Positions 23,858-35,639 of a stretch of 64,000 nucleotides of DNA are shown here, piece after piece. Source of the DNA: Topomyia yanbarensis (Eukaryota; Arthropoda; Insecta; Diptera; Culicidae); contig NC_080672.1 in the NCBI RefSeq assembly GCF_030247195.1, positions 27,659,906 through 27,723,905 on the forward strand, given 5' to 3'. Numbering within the stretch: position 1 is the first letter of the stretch; the number at the start of each line of letters is the position of its first letter. Below the pieces are notes generated by a model. The model saw nothing but the letters and a program-made list of their open reading frames with translations. It had not been told where the DNA came from and did not search any database. The position numbers were made by a program, and so were the translations under genes.

Positions 23858-24160
23858 ATGGCTATAAGACGATCTCCCCATGTTTTCAATCGTCTCAAGG
23901 AATCTGAAATAATGGAAGAAATTCGAGCAAATTCAACAGCAGACGATTCCGAAACTGATTTGCAAAGCGAGGAAGAAGATGCGAATGATATTGCTTCCGA
24001 CGATGAATCTGATACAGACTCGGAAGAATCTGAATATGTACTCCGGTTATGCATCAGAAGAAATTAATACCAACCCAGAAATATTTATTGGTCGTGTTCA
24101 AATGAAATGGAGCTCAGAACCAATCGACGGTCGACGTAATCTTCCGAATACTCACCTTTT
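23858..24160 (+). pseudogene. piggyBac transposase N-terminal remnant
   Basis: The frame opens at 23858 (MAIRRSPHVFNRL) and passes into an acidic Ser/Asp/Glu-rich tract (about residues 25-65), typical of the N-terminus of piggyBac transposases. Near 24040 the frame shifts by one base: SGYASEE, FIGR and MKWSSEP in the second frame match the usual start of the conserved region. At about 24155 the TIR-family repeat begins and the rest, including the catalytic Asp residues and the Cys-rich C-terminus, is absent. No transposase can be made. Confidence 0.65.
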
Positions 24161-24871
24161 GGAAAAAAAAATTTCACCTTTTTACATCCATCGCCTTATA
24201 CGCTGAAATCGGGATTTGCTGCGTGTTCGTACTTATCATCCTGTAATTCCGGAACCGGAAGTCGAATCAATTAGAAATTCAATAGCAGCTATTGGGAATG
24301 CTGTACCTTTCATTTGAAACCAATCGTAAAAATCGGTAAAGAGTTCGCTGAGAAATAGGTATGACATTATCTTAGGAATTTGATAAGTTCCCCCGGGGCA
24401 TCAAGAACCGTCACAGCTGGCCAATGTGGTCGAAGCGCCTTCGGTGGGTCATTAATGATCTAGACATGCAAAGCCAGGTAATGTTGCACATATTTTATTA
24501 TATATTGCATCATTTGGACATCATTGTGGTACCAGTTTATATGGAAATTTGCTGTGTGATCGTACTCTTCAACCCGTAACTCCAGAACCGAAAGTCGTAT
24601 CAATAAAGAAGTCAATAGCGACCGATGGGAAGGCTGTACCTTTTATTTGAGACTAAATTTGTGCAAATCGGTCCAGTCATCTCTAAGAAAAATCAGTGAG
24701 ATTGTTTGCCACATACATACATCCATACATACATACACACATACACACACATACAGACATTGAACGATCTCGACGAACTGAGTCGAATGGTATAAGAGAT
24801 TTGGCATGTCTCGGTTAAAAATTCGAAATTTCGACCGATTGAAAAACTTTTCTATATGAGAAAGGCAAAAA
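24155..24871 (+). mobile_element. GCCTTTCTC-TIR family element, copy 2 (nested in piggyBac)
   Basis: Starts near TTTTGGAAAAAAA and ends with TTTTCTATATGAGAAAGGC. Internally it has two copies of the module with ATCGGGATTTGCTGCGTG and CCGTAACTCC.GAACC.GAAGTCG, then a CATA/CACA microsatellite at 24712-24770, then CGATCTCGACGAACTGAGTC. The left tip (GCCTTTCTC) is missing, so it is 5' truncated or recombined. Confidence 0.65.
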
Positions 24872-24930
24872 GGAGCTTGAATTTAAACGGGCCTAAGAGG
24901 CCCGGCTTGCCCTTTGATGTTAGGATTTTA

Positions 24931-24947
24931 GCTTGCCTTTACAAGGG
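24931..24947 (-). repeat. piggyBac right terminal inverted repeat
   Basis: GCTTGCCTTTACAAGGG ends against TTAA at 24948. It is the partner of 23306-23322. Confidence 0.85.
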
Positions 24948-25206
24948 TTAAGTAGTACAAATCGGCATATTCTTTATGCAGGAAACCGCCCAACATTTGC
25001 ACGAGCTGGCAGAGAAGAGGATGTTAGATGTTACTCTTTGCTCTGACGGTATTACTCATGAGTTCAAAAACTGGCTCGTACCAAACGAGATCGAACCGTC
25101 GTTATCTGATCATAAGTACATCGTCTTTTGTCATTTGAACGTCTTCCTAGAATTCGGAACATATCGTAATCCCAAATCTTCGAATTGAGACGTCCACGAA
25201 GAGGGC

Positions 25207-26252
25207 TTGGCGACTAGGTTTTTGACTGAACCTACAAGTGATTCCTCAAATGTTTTAGGTTTCTCAAGTCTCAACGAGACTAGTAAATTGAATAAGTTAC
25301 TTTCGAAATCGAAAGACTTTAATGTCAGTTCGATTAGAACTGCTAATGGTGAATACTCATCTGACGAGCACGTAGTACTCAACTGTCTTTTTGACACACA
25401 CTTTTCAGGCTGTACGGAGCCATCACTAACAACTGGCTCCGAGTGCTTTACAGATGGTGACGATTTTTGGACATTTGCTCGTAGAATTGTGACAACCGAA
25501 TCGATCAAATGGGCGATTGAAAGTTTGCTCCGTATAAGTCTCCGGGTAAAAGATGGAATCATTCCAGTTGTACTACAAAGAGGATATGAACACTTCAAGC
25601 ATATTCTGAAAAAAGTTCTTACTTGTAGTCTTGCAACAGGATACATTCCATTAGCGTGGCGGGTAATAACTGTCAAATTCATTCCCAAAAGTGGCCGCGT
25701 TACTTATGACGAGGAAAAGAGCTTTAGACCGATCAGTCTGACCTCCTTCCGTCTCAAATTAGTGAAACTTTTAATCGTCCACTACATTCGTGATGTTGGC
25801 TTGGGCGTGCACCCGCTGCATGTAATGCAACATGCATATCAGCGAGGGCAGTCTACTACCACCCTGTTACACAATGTTGTTTACAAGCTTGTTCACAAAA
25901 GCAATCAAGTTTAGGGGTTTTGCTCGATATTGAAGGTGCTTTTGACAACGTGTCTTTCGAATCCAATTTGGAAGCAGGACGACGTCATGGAGTACCCTCA
26001 TATATCCTGAACTGGATACACGCTATGCTTAGCAGCTGTGCTCATCGTAAAGACACGTATATAAGGAAAATGAGTGTCTGCGGATGTCCTCAAGGTGGTG
26101 TGCTGTCACCACTTCTATGGAACCTTGTCGCCGATGGCTTGTTGAGGAAACTTAATGAGCTTGGGTTTCCGACGTATGGTTTCGCCGATGGTTATCGCAT
26201 AATGATCACCGGTATTTGCATTAACACACTTTTCGATTTAATTGAATTCTAG
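25207..26252 (+). pseudogene. LINE reverse transcriptase fragment (copy B)
   Basis: Two overlapping parts: 25207-25914, then a frameshift into 25920-26252. Order seen: thumb-proximal N-terminal region, FIPKSGR, then FRPISLTSF, AYQRGQSTTT, then LDIEGAFDNV (first catalytic Asp region), HGVPSYI, PQGGVLSPLLWNL and FADG. The last should read F/YADD; the second catalytic Asp is replaced by Gly. Directly after this the coding sequence stops near 26250, where the interior has been deleted. With the frameshift, lost Asp and missing RNase H, it is inactive. A 185-codon frame on the opposite strand is a shadow. Confidence 0.8.
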
Positions 26253-26742
26253 TCAGGGCACTGACTGGACATTGCAAACCCGATTATCACATGGCTACTA
26301 TTCAGTATGCTGAGTATTATTCATGTAATCTTTGTGAATCCGATTACGGGACTTTATATCATTTGATATGAAACTGCCCTGTAGTAATACAATTATGTAT
26401 CCGGATTTTTGGTTCTCCATACATAGATGAATTTATGTACAGAGAGCTGAAACTGAAGGATATGCTATTGTTCCTAACCCAATGTGGTAAAAGCTATAGA
26501 TTTAGCCGTATGTGAATGACAATATCTCATCGGGAGTATTGTCGTTCTGTTATTTCAGTATCCCCTCGGGGGTATTGATAAATCTGCACATTGTTTAAAT
26601 AAAAATTCCAAATCCCTCCGGAAGATTTATTTCTGCTATTGTAGCACCTGCAGATCGTTCAGCATCCGTTCGGGGGTGCATTACGCTCTGTTTTAACTGT
26701 TCAGTGTCGTTATTTTCCTTACCCTAACCTTACCACTTCCCG
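26253..26742 (+). mobile_element. LINE copy B C-terminal tail and 3' UTR
   Basis: The tail phrase TGHC...YHLIC-type sequence is shared with copy A (9567-9920, minus). After about 26480 it matches the UTR fragment at 2780-3135. The match ends at CCACTTCC near 26742, short of the further UTR present at 2780-2900 and 46940-47020, so the true 3' end is lost. Confidence 0.7.
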
Positions 26743-26989
26743 TTGGCCAACCGCGCGCTATAAGCCTGCCTATAGTCCAAACCATTTGTTTGGTTTCTGT
26801 ACGAAAAAATTGATTCTTTTATCATTTTTGCCATATTCTGAATCGAAAGCATGGGTCGACGCTTGAATTGCTATCCTGGCCTTCTGTTGATCTGTTTGTC
26901 TGATGCTTCTTGAACTGTTTGATCATACGAGATACTCAAAACAGCCTTGAAATTTTCGCGCAGATGATTTCATAAGATTCATAATATAT

Positions 26990-27680
26990 TCATTGATCCA
27001 TTTTTTGGTTCAGTGTATTATTACCGATTAGTTATTTACATCAATCGCTTCAATTATTTTTAATTTTTGATGAGACTTGTGAAGTTTTTATCGTTGTTTA
27101 TCGTGTTAATCGAATCAGAATTTTGTTTTTACCGTTGTCATTGTGCAGTTTAAAAGTGTGCTCTGTGCTGAACCTTATCGAGGCTTACTACCAGAATGTT
27201 GGTGGCTTAAATTCATCAACGGACAGCTATTTGCTCGTGACCTCGGGCTGCTGTTATGATGGCATCGTCTTGACCGAGGCATGGCTCGACAACCGTACTT
27301 TGTCTCACCAGGTGCTTGGTTCAACATTCGATGTCTACCGCAGTGACCGCAACGCCCTTAACAACCAAAAGACGTCAGGTGGTGGTGTGCTTATCGACGT
27401 TCGCTCTAATATAAAATGACGTAAAAGCAAATCATGGCAAGGCACAAATCTCCGATCATCCAAACACCTCGTGCCGCCACTGCTGCATCATACCACACTG
27501 AGAATAAACAAACCGTACATTTCCAATACTTGCGGTCACCCTGAATCCGCCCTTGACGCAGTCATCCCGAGCCGCCTAAATTCCCCTTTCGACGCGGTCA
27601 TCGCGATCCGCGTAAACTTCCTTTCGATGCGAACAGCCCGCTCCGCTCACACGGTGAGGCATACTCACCTATTCTAAAGG
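26990..27680 (+). mobile_element. LINE copy C: 5' UTR, endonuclease start, then 3' UTR
   Basis: The frame 27123-27419 holds an apurinic-type endonuclease start: YYQNVGGLN, DGIVLTEAWLD (the Glu of the catalytic E) and SGGGVLIDV. At about 27420 the coding sequence stops and joins GCAAATCATGGCAAGGCACA, which is 3' UTR in the other copies. Almost all of ORF2 is thus missing. The UTR ends with a GC-rich set of ~35-bp tandem repeats (27555-27652). Confidence 0.7.
27555..27652 (+). repeat. 35-36 bp tandem repeat, about 2.6 units
   Basis: Units start GACGCAGTCATC (27555), GACGCGGTCATC (27591) and GATGCGAACAGC (27626). They lie in the 3' part of LINE copy C. Confidence 0.6.
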
Positions 27681-29290
27681 TTACTCAATATCAGTTACGC
27701 CATCATTCAATTCGCTCAAGATCATACAACTTTTTTCAGTCTGAATAATTCCTTTCCTGCTCAAACATCAGCTTTCTTGAAAATCAAGAATATCATTGCT
27801 CAACTCCTGACAGGATCGGTATTATGAATGTCTAAACTGCAGTCTAGAAAGAAATTACATCTTACTTGTAGGGGAATTATGGGTAAAACCGACACCTCAC
27901 AACTTTTCATAGAAATCAAATTTGCATTTATTTCATAATAACACTTTATTATTAGTACAATAATGTAGAGCATTTGAAGACAAATTGGATTTACGTTAGT
28001 ACGTCGAATGTCATAAAAATAAACAAAACATGCGACAGCAGCGTTCATTCTCGTCTGGATGCATTGAAGACGAGTTTGAGAAATTCAATATTTTTTATTG
28101 CTTTTTAAGAAAAAATGTTCGCTGTTGGAGTAAAACCGGCACGCTGTTAAGATGGTTCTGTTTATTTGCGATTTATTACATAAGGCTGGGGATCTTTGTG
28201 ACACTTCAATTACACTAGTAGCACACTATAGTAATATCAGAAATACACAGAAATAGTTTTATTGTGTTAATTTCTTATAAGTCTCTTTAAAAGTCAAAAA
28301 TTGGAATTTTTGCTTATCAGATTCTATCGAAGCTTTTACTATTTCTGAAAAAGCTCATCATACCGAATTTCTAGTGTTCTTTTTGCTTGTCATAGATGAA
28401 CTTTATCGCAGTGAGAGGATGATCTTTTGTATACCCCGGTAGATCGTTGATAGTCAAAATCCCGAAAAATCAATGTCTGAAGAAGGTAGTTTTACTAAGA
28501 AGTGTGTGTCACTAATAAGTGAATGAATCCTATTAGCGGAATGTAAACCACTTGCAATTATCTTACGAAATAAAATGACACTGAAGGTTGCAATGATGTG
28601 CGTAAGGATTGCTTGGAGATATCCATACCAAGAAATAATCCTATAGCATAAAATACTCTTGTCTGTAACACTACGCTTTTGAACTCTCTTCCCCTAACTA
28701 CATGATGAAGCTACAAAAGCCCATATTTGCATCACACATATTCACATTTTATTAATCACGCATATATCACATTTTTAATAAAGATAAAGATTTTAATAGA
28801 GTGGTGTTGCGATTGCAACGAAAAAGAGACAGTTTACCGATTTTCTGAACGTTGTATTTTACAGTATATGACAGCGTTAAAAAATACCTGCCGGAGGGAT
28901 ACATAATTTTTAGTGTAGGTGGTACATATTTCTAGTTAGTGGTTCGGTATAATGTTTAGTTTATAAATTTAAGAAAACTTACGTTTAGTGTCCCTTTTAT
29001 GTCTTTTACAGTAGTTCAATTGGTGGTGGTAATGCTAAAATAAGGTTTGTAGGTTAGGTTAAGTTTCACCACGTTTTCATACTGAATATTTTACCTCTTA
29101 TTGTGTGTTGTATGATTAATTTAGTTTTTTACGATACCGTACATGAAACGATAGCAGCTAGATAGTACCTAAGGATTTTTATAGTATAGTTTAATTTAGT
29201 TAGGAACAAATATAGGATTAAACTAACCAATTTCAATCAGCCGTACTAATATCTGTAGGATTCAATTGCTTTTAATTAGAATTTTCCAAT
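27681..29290. other. Gene-less AT-rich stretch
   Basis: No frame over 82 codons and no recognisable repeat boundary. Confidence 0.4.
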
Positions 29291-29296
29291 TTACCG

Positions 29297-29395
29297 TACT
29301 GCACTTGTTTTTAATACTATAATTTTAGATTTACTGCACTGCACTTGTTGTTAGCTACAATAATTAATCTACTGCACTGTACTTGTAGTATTTAA
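29297..29395. repeat. Short tandem repeat, about 40-bp unit
   Basis: The motif CTGCACTGCACTTGT and close variants recurs about every 40 bp near 29297, 29335 and 29375, separated by AT-rich sequence ending in TTTA or TCTA. Confidence 0.55.
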
Positions 29396-29546
29396 TCCTG
29401 AATTACAAATGGCAAATAATCTTTAGTAGAGCACAACTTTTCCTAACTGACTTGCAATTCTTTTTGACGTTTCTCCCTCGATCATCTCCTAACGCCAGCG
29501 GCGCCCGATTTATAGGGGCGATCGCACGGGAAAGATGTTTGCATAT

Positions 29547-31008
29547 TAGGGCATTGCAAAAAAAATTTTTTTTTTGAATTCTCAAAGGCCCCCCCTCTCA
29601 TATTGTGACAAATGTCAAAGTAAGCTCAGATGCCAAATTTCACATCATTTGGACAATTTTAGACCCCCGCCCACTTCGCTTGAAATTTTTTGAAATTGGT
29701 ACTATGGGAAAATATGGAGGAAAAATACATTAAATGTTATAACTTTTGAAGTAGCAATCAGAAAATTAAAATTTATACCTCTTTTGGAATAAAATAATCT
29801 TAGTATTTGAATGGAGATATTTTTATTTTTAGAAAAATACGGAAAAGTGGAGTACTGGATCATTTTGACCCCAAAATCCCATATTTTTAATGATTTTTCT
29901 GCTCCGTGGTGCAAAACATACATATTTTGTAGTTTTTCTAATGTGAAAAAATCTCAGAAATCGAACGGAACCCTTTTGACCTTAGTTCGAATACGAGAAG
30001 TTGGGGTTATAAGGCTTTTTGTCAGTCATATTAAATTTTATCATTTTCTCATGCATATATCTCTATTATTCTTCAATCAATTTTCATAAAATGTAACTTA
30101 TTGAACGTGTAAAATTCTGAGGAGTAAAACAAAAATAAAAACGTTAAAGATAAAATTCAAAAACATCAAACTTTTTGATATACACTCTACAAATCTCATT
30201 TTTTTCATTATTTGTCCTAATACCTCAACTTCCCCTATTTTTCCAGGAATGGAACTTTTCTCATGTGATTCCTAAGCATATTTTACACTAAAAGTAGTAA
30301 ATTAAATAAGAATTTTGTTGTTAAATGGAGTTAATATGTGCGATTTTATGATAAAAATGTGAAATCGACACTATATGTCAGATAATTTGATGTTCCTGAA
30401 TTTTACCGGAAACGAATCTATTTTTGTTATAATTCTAAGGATTTTCCACGTTCAACAAGGTATAGTTTATGATAATTGAATGAAGATTAATAGAGATATA
30501 TTCACGAGAAAATGATGAAGGTTAATATTAATGTCAAAAGGCCATTTAACCCCAACTTCTCGTATTCGGACTAATATCAAAAGGGTTCCATTCGATTTCT
30601 GAGATTTTTTTACATTAGAAAAACTACAAAATATGTATGATTTTCATCACGGAGCAGAAAAATGATTAAAAATAGGGGATTTTGGGGCCAAAATGATCCA
30701 GTACTCCACTTTTCCGTATTTTTCTAGAAATAAAAATATCTCCATTCAAATACTAAGATTATTTTCTTCCAAAAGAGGTATAAGTTTTAATTTTCTGATT
30801 GCTACTTCAAAAGTTATAACATTTAATGTATTTTTCCTCCATATTTTCCCATAGTACCAATTTCAAAAAATTTCAAGCGAAGTGGGCGGGGGTCTAAACT
30901 TGTCCAAATGATGTGAAATTTGGCATCTGAGCTTACTTTGACATTTGTCACAATATGAGAGGGGGGGCCTTTGAGAATTCAAAAAAAAGTTTTTTTTGCA
31001 ATGCCCTA
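29547..31008. mobile_element. 1.46-kb palindromic foldback element with TA duplication
   Basis: Ends GGGCATTGCAAAA (29549) and TTTTGCAATGCCC (to 31006) are flanked by TA on both sides. The arms are nearly identical for about 470 bp from each end and remain alignable almost to the centre at 30278, so practically the entire element is one inverted repeat. Frames inside are mirrored between strands and none has a known domain. TA flanks fit a Tc1/mariner-like mechanism, though TA could equally belong to the inverted repeat. Confidence 0.85.
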
Positions 31009-32173
31009 TTACATATAGGTGCAGACTATTATTTTATTTGAATGTATGGTGCGGTGCAACGAGCAGTTGCGACAAGTGGAGAGAAAATACGGACGAAAGA
31101 TTTTTATCATTTCCCATTGCCAGAAATATGACCAAAAACATGTAATCTATTATTAACGCCAAAACGGCTTATTTTAGGTCAATAGTATCTTCTGAGAATT
31201 TAATGGAGACAATATGCCCTTTCTTTTGGTATTATGCTTTTGCTGATTAATCCCCCTATGAGTGAGATATTTTCACAAATTTTCTTGGAAGTGATTATAT
31301 CGAAATGATGTCTTCAGCAAATTTGAAGCTCTTACTTTTGCGAATAACTTTACTAAAGACTTTAAATATCTATTTTGAATACTTTAAAAGTTAAGGCTTG
31401 TTGTTTGTTGATTACTCTTTGTCGCCTATTTATTGTTCAATATAGTAATAATCCATTGAAATAAGCTAAACATTATTTCGATAAAACGAATTTTGCATAT
31501 CATTTTACTATCTACAACAGCTAGAAATAATCACCGAACACTTCCAAGTAGTCTGGAAGGAACTTGATAACTTATCAGTACAAAAATGTTTATTTGTGCG
31601 AACCTTCCGACTGCAATTTTTCTAACTTATAACCATCGGATCGATCTGAAACATATCGGAAAATGAAAAGCGAAATAAATAACTCCAAGCGACGGCGTAG
31701 CCAAGAGAAGGTTTTGGGGTTTAACACCATACAACGTCCCCCCCCCACCCGCCCAAAAAAAAATTGGATTGGAGTTGAAAATTTATTGATGCAGACTGAT
31801 TTAATTCAATATTACAATAATAATTATCTGATCCGTAGATTGATAACCTGTTGTTGTAAACATCATGAGGACTTTTGATAAATTGTCGGAATGGGGTCCT
31901 GATATGTAACTGATCAATTGGTCTTGATTTCACAGTTGTCTAATAGCATCAATATCAAATTCCTGCCTGAAAACATTCCAATAGAAAATTCCAGAGTTCT
32001 GTAATCAATCATAATCCTCATATTTATTTTCAAATTGAGCTCGTTTTTGTAGAAATGTACTGTAATAAGGGTCTTTATTTAATAGGAAGCGAAGTTAAAA
32101 TTGATTTAATGTCTATGAAACATAGAACTGCTCACCAAAAAAAAAGCATAACTTTCAATATTTGCTAAAAATG
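31009..32173. other. Gene-less AT-rich stretch
   Basis: A poly-C tract near 31737 and short frames only. Nothing further recognised. Confidence 0.4.
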
Positions 32174-32640
32174 TTTTTGCCTTTCTCATTCACTCTAAAA
32201 TTCGTCAATCTAATCCCGACCCGGAGAGCCGTGTGTCATATGCCAATCGACTGAGTTCGTCGAGATCGGAAAATGTATGTGTGTGTATGTATGTGTGTGG
32301 ATGTGTGTATGTGGAAAAAAATGTGACCTCTGTTTCTCAGAGATGGCTGAACCGATTTGCACAAAGTTAGTCTCAAATGAAAGGTACAGCCTTCCCATCG
32401 GCTGCAATTGATTTTTTTTATTGATTGGACTTCCGGTTCCAGAGTTACGAGTTGAAGAGTGCAATCACACAGCAAATTCCCATATAAACTGAAATGAAAA
32501 ATTTTCAAAATCAAATTTGTATTTTTGATGCCAAATGACTTTAAAATGCATGAAACATTGAGATGTATGACAATAATTGACTTCTTTGGACTTTGGTACA
32601 TTTTTGCCTTTCTCATAGAGAAAGGTTATGCAATCACTCC
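32174..32640 (-). mobile_element. GCCTTTCTC-TIR family element, copy 3
   Basis: Reverse orientation. TTTTTGCCTTTCTCATTCAC stands at the left and TTTTTGCCTTTCTCATAGAG, then AAAGGTTATGCAATCACTCC, at the right. Inside are the GT-rich microsatellite (32275-32320), GACTTCCGGTTCCAGAGTTA and ACACAGCAAATTCCCATATA, the complement of the module seen in copy 2. Confidence 0.65.
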
Positions 32641-33584
32641 AAAAATCCTCAATCATACCGGCTCGGAGGGAGTATGCAGTGAGGGGTTGCTACTTTAAAA
32701 TTAAAACTAGTTTAAAATTTCTTAACAAGTTGAAAATTTTCGGCAGGACCCGGACCTCCCGGATCTTTCTCCATGAACCGCCGCTGGTTTCAAGCGATGT
32801 TTCAGTATCACATAGTATCTCAAGATCGTGGCTCTCGATCCATTGTATGTATGTGCAAATCGTACTGAACATGTAATATTCATTTCCACCATTTTATTGA
32901 ACCATAACCATCGTAGTCTGGACAAATGAGACAAGTACAATTGTACCAATAGGTGGATTAAAACAGGTTTTTATTTTGGGAATGCGTCGAGTTGAGATGA
33001 AAACGTAATATGATTAATAACGAGGATAACACTTTCCGAATGTAGAGAGAAATTTATGAAAAATGACGATTTCCATTCGATTCTAGCAGGTTCTGATCGA
33101 TTTTGATGAGCATTTCATTTTTGTTGTATGACTAATTGTATGTATAGGTCAAATGTTCAAAAACAGTAATTTAAGGTCAAGATAGCATCATTTTGAAACC
33201 GCCAATTTCGGAGGTTTAGTATCTTCGATGAGTTTTACAAACGTTAAACAGCGCATCATTTGATAAAATAATTTTGACGGTATATCGTCCAAGAAGTATT
33301 TATGGTGAATTTTCTCAGGTTAATATTCATGACTACAATAAAGTCTCAACAAATTCGCTAAAGACACGAACTCTGTTACTATTTTTCTGAAAAATTAATT
33401 CTGCATGATTTTAAAGCTTCAAAAATTACGGTTTCGGAATTATGCCGTTTGGACAGTATGATCGATTTTCACCAAACCGAATTTCTGGCTACGCCGCTGA
33501 TTTCAAGTAAGTAGAAACAAAGTCGTTCTACACTCGTTCAAAAGAAACTTCTTTGAATGCTGAATATTTATTATAACACATTGA
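32641..33584. other. Gene-less stretch with a hAT-MITE relic
   Basis: Around 32690-32788 the phrase AAGTTGAAAATTTTCGG and a following GGATC area resemble the right half of the MITE at 12620-12840, without intact ends. TAGGTGGATTAAAACAGGTT near 32950 recurs (in complement) at 21211 and 50140. Confidence 0.4.
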
Positions 33585-33850
33585 AACCCCGATTTTATCA
33601 GCCAAACATGAACATATGTTTGATGGGCTCTAGCAGACGAACAAGACTGAATTCGAGTAAATCCTTTCTTGAGCATGTTTTCCTTATCATGAAGATGGAA
33701 ATATGCAAAAATAAAAAGTTCACCATAATCAGAAATAGTTATCAGACTACATCAAGGGACGAGAAGAATATTTTAACAGCTTCAGTTTATTATAAAGAAA
33801 TAAAATAGCCCGATTTAGTTAATGTCTCCATTTTGTCAGCCTAAAATACA
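33585..33850 (+). repeat. Dispersed repeat shared with the interior of the large foldback element
   Basis: CCCGATTTTATCAGC, ACATATGTTTGAT, CTCTAGCAGACGAAC and AAATCCTTTCTTGAGCAT are shared with 36550-36735. A further TTTTGTCAGCCT lies near 33831. Ends not defined. Confidence 0.6.
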
Positions 33851-35252
33851 CCATGAGACTGATAAAAATGGGTCTTTATTGCATGTATTATTCACTGTGT
33901 TTCACATTAATTGGAAAAATTTCATTTTTGGGGATTTTTTTTATTGCATAGAACTACAACAATTTTTAGGTAGCTTTCAAGGGGTTATTTTCTAGACTTC
34001 TTCCAAAATTTGGCGAACCTATTCCAATTCGTATATCAATTAATTGGTATACTTAAGGGTTTATATGTTGTAGATAGAGAAAATACTGAAATTTTCAGCT
34101 TTTTTTGTCCACAATATTAAGAAAGCTTATTAAACAATTTTTCCTAATAAGTTTGTGAAAATTATAAACTATTTGAAATTTTTTAATAGTTTTATTTTTT
34201 ATTTAACCGTGATTTTTTAATAAATAGTGACCATCGCTTCACAACGTAGTCTATTTTTCATGGCTTGCGGTGAGCACGATCTCTCGAATTGCTGAACTGA
34301 AAATTATGGAATAAAAATTAATTTTTAGTATTCTTTACAGACCCGCTGGTGCCCTAAAACGATTTCATTCTGCTGTAATTTCAGAGCACTGTGCACCCAG
34401 TGCATTAACGCAAGCGACGGAAGGTTATCGAAAAGTTTCGTGAAAATGAAAATTCCAGTAATGATGATGATTTTCTCAAACGGTTCGTTTTCGTGAGGTT
34501 TTTATTTGTTCTTTGGCATTAGGATTAGCGATAATAATTCATATCAAGCATTCTACTGGGAAGTCACCTTTATAAAAAGTCGATGTCGAAGTAAAATTTG
34601 AAACTATGGACGCATGCACTTCAGAGATAGCGTGATATCAGGAGCTGCGATTTCATTTCAACGCTTTTTTGTGAAAAGGGCTATACTTACAAATATAAAC
34701 ATAGGGCTTTTTTCATACATGCGAATTAGGGCTTTGAAACGCAACAAATTAACCTAAAAATTTTGATTCTTCGATATTGCTTTCTTAAACTACAGCAAAA
34801 AATACAACGGGCGAAACTGTATTTTTGTTTGTTTATTTAAAATTTCGCCCGCGATACTTCAATGCTGATAGGTGAGACCGAAAAAGTAAACAATCGCCAA
34901 AGGGGCGATACTACCATTTTGTCAATTTTAATAGCCAAAACAAATTTTAATTTAATAATTTCTAATACTTTAAGAAGTTTTGGGTTTCGATCACTGAATC
35001 ATGCTATCTAGGATGTAAAAAACACAATAGTTATTAAATGGCAAATAAAACCAAGTCTGGAAATATTCACTGTTGATTTTCTTTGAATGGTATTACTGCT
35101 AGTATCGCCCTTTTCAAGAAAAAGCGTTGATTTCTTAGTTCTCAGTCGCATTGAAAATTTGAGTAAAGTATAAACTTCAAATCGATTCAACAAAAAAATT
35201 CGATTCCCACCACAATTTAGATATTTTATTAACAGAGCATTAACAATAATTC
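33851..35252. other. Gene-less AT-rich stretch
   Basis: Several long T or A runs and short frames only. The phrases around 34850-34930 (CGCCCGCGAT, GGGGCGATAC) are suggestive of an old repeat but cannot be anchored. Confidence 0.35.
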
Positions 35253-35639
35253 GTTGGTATCAGTGCTGGGAAAATCACCAAAAATCAAAAATCATCAGTG
35301 AAAATTATCACTGCTGATCATGCTGTGCTATGATCACAACCATAAAAAATCGCTAGTGATTTTCTCTGAAGCGATAATGTGCTAGCAAAAAATCATTGCA
35401 ATAAAATCACCGCCTGTGATCCCGGCCTGATCATGATTTTTTTTTTTGATCAGGATAATGAAGTTGAGAAAATCAGGTACGATAGAAAAGATGCAAAATC
35501 GGGATTGATGGTATTGTACAAGATTATTGTAAGAAACTCCTTATGATGATGATTTAGCCAAATGATTTTGGGAGTGAGAGCGATCCAGCACTCATGTAGG
35601 GATGCAAAATAGTCCAAATTCTAACGATTTCAGCTTTTC

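Larger units (their letters stand above)
23302..24951. mobile_element. Defective piggyBac-type transposon with TTAA duplications
   Basis: The element is 23306-24947 (1,642 bp). TTAA stands at 23302-23305 and 24948-24951. Tips CCCTCAAAAAGGCAAGC and GCTTGCCTTTACAAGGG are imperfect inverted repeats starting CCCT, as in piggyBac. Subterminal motifs GGCCCGGC/GCCGGGCC occur near 23333, 23512 and 24899. The interior holds only the N-terminal part of a transposase gene, then another repeat (24155-24871). It sits inside the endonuclease region of LINE copy B. It is non-autonomous. Confidence 0.9.
22990..26742 (+). mobile_element. RNase H-type LINE copy B, split by a piggyBac insertion and internally deleted
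   Basis: Endonuclease remnants precede the piggyBac (GSNANAHRIIWGSS near 23230-23270) and resume right after it (GNRPTFA near 24984, DVTLCSD, and SDHK, the last with the endonuclease catalytic Asp/His). If one TTAA copy is removed the endonuclease frame runs straight across the junction except for one stop. RT follows at 25207-26252. Then the sequence jumps to the C-terminal tail (TGHC, GTLYHLI-like, 26253-26480) with RNase H missing, then a 3' UTR to about 26742. The 5' limit near 22990 is approximate. Confidence 0.75.

Noticed and set aside
24712..24770. CATA/CACA tract as an independent satellite
   Set aside because: It is a fixed internal part of the TIR family, present at the same place in several copies.
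25131..25688. 185-codon frame on the minus strand
   Set aside because: It is antisense to the LINE reverse transcriptase at 25207-25914, which has clear RT motifs on the plus strand.
29811..30089. 92-codon frame within the palindrome
   Set aside because: Mirrored in the other arm and without domains; explained by the inverted repeat.
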